Shown here: piece by piece, positions 59,552-64,000 of the stretch
Position numbering within the stretch: the stretch's first letter is position 1
How the letters are laid out: each line of letters starts with the position of its first letter
Assembly (NCBI GenBank): GCA_009103225.1
Contig: RHPI01002888.1
Coordinates: 41,401-105,400 of the forward strand
Source: Chlorokybus atmophyticus
Taxonomy: Eukaryota > Streptophyta > Chlorokybophyceae > Chlorokybales > Chlorokybaceae
Length of the DNA stretch: 64,000 nucleotides
Direction: 5' to 3'
The notes under the pieces: model-generated
What the model was told of the DNA's origin: nothing
Database searches by the model: none
Seen by the model: the letters and a program-made list of their open reading frames with translations, nothing else
Position numbers and translations under genes: made by a program

Positions 59552-62500
59552 ATGCGCGTAGTGGCGCCGCAACAGCAGCTGCTGCTTGGCCGTGCCGTGG
59601 GGAGGAACAACAAGCTTGGCCAGCAGCAGCTTGCTGGCAGCACCAGCACACTAGCTAGGTGGACGACAAGGAGGACCTGGAGGAGCATTAGCAGTAAGCC
59701 AGGCTTGGTGTTGCGGACTGCTAGGGTTTCAGGCGGGGTTGGCGTCATGGCGTGCTTGGGCGCCGAGTCCTTCGCCGTCGTGCCCCGCGGCTGGACGGAG
59801 CGCGTCCCCAGCCTGGAGGCCTACGGCGCCCGCCATAAGCACTCCCTCGCTGATCCGGATGCCTTCTGGGCTGAGGCGGCGCAAGCTTACCATTGGGAAA
59901 CGCCTTTTAGGGTCAGTCAAAGGATTTGACCATTTGCATGCTACACTCAGTGTTGCTCACTTTCTTGTGTGCTCGCTTGTCCACACGACTCAATGCAACC
60001 AGCATTGTTGTCCCTTGAACGCGCACAGCTGCATTGTCAGCAGCATGCATGCGTCTTGAAGCGTTTGCGTTTGTGTGCACAGGAGCAACACCATTCGTAC
60101 AACTTCGACCGGACGCAAGGCCCCATTTTCAGCAAGTGGTTTGAGGGCGGGAAGACAAACATCTGCTACAATGCACTTGATCGCCACATTGCAGCAGGCA
60201 AGGTATGCTTATAATGCTTGTGATGCTTATGATGCTTATGAATGCAATCAAGCCTTTGTGCTCAATCTACGCATCATGTGGCATGTGTGGTTTTATAACG
60301 AGTTAGTACTTTGCAGGGAGACAAAGCGGCTTTTTTGTGGGAAAGCAATGATGGCAGCCAGACGAAGACAGTTACGTATAAGGAGCTCCTTGAGATGGTG
60401 TCAAAGACTGCAGCCTTTCTCAAAAGCAAAGGTGTCAAGATGGGAGACAGCGTCACGATCTACATGCCTATGATTCCCGAGCTGCCAGCTGCAATGCTGG
60501 CCTGCGCAAGAATTGGTAAGTATGACGTGTACTGCATGGCATGTCAGTATACAGCGATAATTGCTCAGCATGTGTCTGTGTTTTCGTTGCAGGTGCAATA
60601 CACTCTGTCGTCTTTGGAGGGTTTGCAGCAGATGCACTCGGGGAGCGCATTAAAGACAGCGAGTCAAGTGTAATCCTGACTTGCTCTGCATCTGCTCGAG
60701 GAAAAAAAGTGATCCCTTTCAAACCGATTGTTGACAAGGCCCTGGAGGTATGGCAGTCTATTCACCCTTCAATTGCGAATGTGGTAACAAGTGTATCGGG
60801 TAAATCAACTGCGTTTTGCAGATCGCTGCTGCTGCCGGGCAAAATGTACACACGTGTCTTGTGTATGACAACTATTGGACTATGAAGCGCGACGATGTCA
60901 AGATGACTTCTGGCAGGGACCTCTGGTGGCAAGATGTGGTTGATACCTTCCCTGCAGAGTGCCCAGTATGTGTCCACACTTACACTCAAGCACATGGCAC
61001 ACGCGCACTGGCACAAGTGCACAAACAAACAGACGCATACACTTGCATGCGCGTACGTGCGCATGCACACTGTCCTGCATTGCAACCCCATTGCCGTGAC
61101 AAGACACTTTCGCAGGTGGAATGGGTCGACTCTGAGGCAGAGCTTTTCATGCTGTACACCTCCGGTAGCACTGGCAAACCGAAGGGTGTTGTTCACGGGA
61201 CCGGTGGCTACATGGTGCACGCTGGGTTGACCTTCCAGCTGTCGTTTGACCACAAAGATGACGATGTGTTCTGGCAAGTGTTGATGTCACGATTGTCTAA
61301 CAGTACCACATGACTGTGTGCGAGTCTGTGTTATGCATGGCCACCTTGCCCTGATAGTTGCTGCTTTCTGCTTGCTACAGGTCAAGTGCAGACTGTGGAT
61401 GGGTGACAGGACACACTTATGTTACATACGGCCCTCTTCTACACAATGCCACATGCGTGTTGTTTGAAGGGATTCCCACTTACCCGCAGGTTGGTACTAT
61501 TTGATGCATGCGCACTGGGTCCTAGCTGCTCGTGTGACAGCTTCTTGCTGTGTGTGCAGCCAGATCGGTATTGGCAAATCATCGAGAAATACAATGTCTC
61601 TATCTTTTACACAGCTCCCACCGTTGTTAGAAGTCTTATACTGGAAGGTGACCACTGGCCAGAGAAATACAGGTACCTGCATAATGCAAGTGTTGAGCAT
61701 GGTCAAGTGTGACTGGTTGATGCTGAATGTGCGTCATCTGTTGTCTGTGGCAGGATGGAGTCCTTGAGAATACTTGGTACCGTTGGTGAGCCCATTAATC
61801 CCGAAGCATGGCATTGGCTCTATGAGAAGATTGGCGGCAAACGTTGCCCTGTTGTTGACACGTGGTTTCAGGTATGTCATTGCATGCATGGCTGACACAG
61901 GTCACTTGTCTTGCATGCGTGTGTGTCTCTTATTTGATGTTGTGCAGACTGAAACTGGCGGACACATGATGCTGCCTTTGCCTGGTGCATGGCCATTGAA
62001 GCCGGGATCAGCAACGCTCCCGTTTTTTGGCGTTGAACCCGTGCTGCTAGATGAAGACGGCAATGAGTTGGAAGGTAAGTTGAATGTCCTTTACAGTATT
62101 GCTGACATTATCTCAGTCGCTGTTGTCGGCAACATGCTTCAACCACCTGGCGTAAACCTCACCAAAACTTGACATAATTCTTGTCAAGTTTCTGTTCTGG
62201 CAATCCAAAATTTGACAACAAAACCTGCCAAAATAAGTCCGCAAGCCACATTGTGTGCTGAGTCTGTTGCGCAGCAGTTGGATAACGCTACTTGATAGCA
62301 TGACATGTATGCTCTCAAGTTGCAAAATCTGCAAAACCACAGCAAGCAGGTGTGTGATGCATAATGAAGTCCAAGTCCAAACTTGATGCATGTGCAGGGC
62401 CTGCCACTGGCCTGCTTGCGATTAAGCGGGCTTGGCCTGGGATGATGAAAACTGTTCGCAACGATCACGCGCGCTTTGAGCAGACGTACTTTGATGATAA

Positions 62501-63309
62501 GAAGTTGAAAGGGTCCGTTTCTCTTCTTTGAAAGTATAAACTCTCGCGATAGATACATGGTCTTTCTTGGTCGTCCTGATTTGCGTTTTTGCAACAGATA
62601 CTACATCACAGGCGATGGTTGCCGACGAGACGAGGATAGTTACCACTGGATCACTGGCCGTGTTGATGACGTGATAAATGTTAGCGGACATCGCTTGGGC
62701 ACGGCAGAGATTGAAGCAGCGTTGACATCGCATCATGTATGTCCATTCCTAGTATTTGGCTGCTGTGGTGTGCCTTTGCTGGAATGCATACCGAATGCGT
62801 GCCAACAAGCGAATGCTGCATTTGGCTGATGCTTGTATGTGGTGGTGGTAGGGTTGCACGGAGGCAGCAGTGGTTGGTGTTGAACATCCTGTCAAAGGGC
62901 AGGCTGTGTATGCGTTCTGCGTGACTGCTTTTGGGGTGGAGCCAAGCGAGCAGCTGCGCGACGAGTTGAAGGTACTGCACTGTTGGCCATGGCTACATCA
63001 CAACCTTGCAAGCCGTCAAGTACATGCACACGTTTTAACTTTCTCTGTTTTGCGGCACAGGCATCTGTGAGGCAAATTGTTGGAGCTTTTGCGGTGCCGG
63101 ATACAATTCACTGGGCGCCATCCCTTCCTCGCACGAGATCTGGCAAGTTACTGCGACGAATGATGCGCAAGATTGCCAATGGCGACTTCGAGAACTTAGG
63201 CGACACAAGCACGCTGGCTGAGCCGTCTATAATTGAGAAGCTGATCAAGCAAAGCACGTATGATGTCAACTTGCAGCCAACAAAGCAGTTGCAGGCTGTT
63301 GTAGAATAA
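59552..63309 (+). CDS. ACS: Acetyl-CoA synthetase (AMP-forming), probably organelle-targeted
   Basis: Fourteen exons: 59552-59911, 60083-60202, 60317-60515, 60593-60747, 60822-60965, 61116-61273, 61381-61489, 61560-61672, 61754-61871, 61948-62074, 62398-62512, 62598-62736, 62852-62971, 63061-63309; 2,226 nt, 741 residues. The enzyme activates acetate with ATP and CoA. Seen: [20 protein letters not shown]; the AMP-binding loop [79 protein letters not shown]; and [15 protein letters not shown] with the regulatory Lys688. The ~65-residue Gln/Arg/Ser-rich N-terminus before MACLGAES suggests a mitochondrial or plastid presequence; initiation there would give a shorter cytosolic form. The intron after 61273 has a GC donor. 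Confidence 0.94.
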
Positions 63310-64000
63310 CGGATGCTGCAGAATGCTGTTGTGGAGACCAGCACTGGACATCCACAGCTTTTTGTACTGCATGTACTCTCATAACCGGTTGATAGTGTGC
63401 AGAGTCACAAAAGGTAGTACACAAATTTGTTATGTTGGCATAAGTAACACTCGCACACTCAGCCCGCGGGGGCTTTACATTTCAGGGCGATCGCTACAAC
63501 ACTGCAATGACCCTGGCCAAGTGTGCAGGTACTAGGCGCAGGTAGAGTTGCAATGGGCAAGGAGAAGGGTCCAACCTACAGAGCATTGCCGTGAACCTTC
63601 ATTCTCATTACGTCTAGTTGTGCAAGGGCACTCTTGCATGCGATGACAAGTCAGGTCTCCCCAACTGGCCAGGCCCTGGTGGCCGTGGTCTGTGAAGCCG
63701 CTGTCAGAATGTTGCCACCGGGGGCGCGCAAGAAAGACCCCTTCGCACATGTTGATACAAATGTTCAATACCATGTGCTGTATCAATCAATTCAAGTTGC
63801 ACGCGTTTTTATTGGTTAAGTTGTAATTGCACATGCTGCACTTTCAACATCAACAGTGCGCTTGCTTTTACAAGCACATTACCTCGTGACAGACTTGTCA
63901 AGTCCTTTGTATCAAAATGAACAGACTATGTCTCAATGTGCCTTGCTGATGGCAGCAAGGTGGCTAGACCGCATTAAGAGCTATCTGGATAGATAGATGC
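63310..64000. other. 3' flank, nothing recognised
   Basis: Downstream of acetyl-CoA synthetase. No supported exon or RNA gene up to the window edge. Confidence 0.5.

Overview
The window is nuclear DNA of a photosynthetic, flagellated eukaryote, most likely a green-lineage alga. Coding exons are short (about 50-450 bp) and separated by GT-AG introns, mostly 60-300 bp, rich in GT/CA and TATA microsatellites. The evidence for a plant-type alga is a plant-like limit dextrinase (starch debranching), a plastid-type EF-hand protein and a plastid-type SDR. A DNAAF3/PF22 homologue indicates motile cilia. I cannot name the species; an early-diverging streptophyte or prasinophyte-grade flagellate would fit. 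Exon boundaries were assigned by hand from splice sites, reading frame and family resemblance. For most genes the exon lengths sum to an intact frame.

Layout: 55-4929 (+) is the 3' part of a tail-anchored coiled-coil gene made of duplicated exon cassettes. At 5.1-6.4 kb there is a tandem duplication and a decayed reverse transcriptase. 7589-10384 (-) encodes 20S proteasome alpha4 and 13488-14913 (-) a plastid-type EF-hand protein. 14.9-20.8 kb is AT-rich DNA without recognised genes, holding a MITE-like element and several palindromes. 20816-30519 (+) is the most important locus: a 29-exon gene for a 1,562-residue protein that joins a complete nitric oxide synthase (heme oxygenase, flavodoxin, FAD/NADPH reductase) to ankyrin repeats and a C-terminal globin. 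It carries an N-terminal lipidation-type motif. 31298-37560 (-) is limit dextrinase; 38864-42711 (+) DNAAF3; 43411-47047 (-) a BTB-BACK-MATH protein; 49012-51863 (-) the PP2A scaffold A subunit; 52993-56339 (+) an AFG2B/SPATA5L1-like double AAA ATPase; 57631-59471 (-) an atypical SDR; and 59552-63309 (+) an acetyl-CoA synthetase that is head-to-head with the SDR.

The genes are mostly housekeeping, with no operon logic. Limit dextrinase and acetyl-CoA synthetase belong to carbon metabolism, while DNAAF3 and possibly AFG2B serve cilium and ribosome assembly. The NOS-ankyrin-globin chain is the candidate new system. It could make NO and, in the same polypeptide, bind, sense or oxidise it. This is supported by uninterrupted frame through all 29 exons and by domain junctions that fall inside exons, but not by any transcript data available here.
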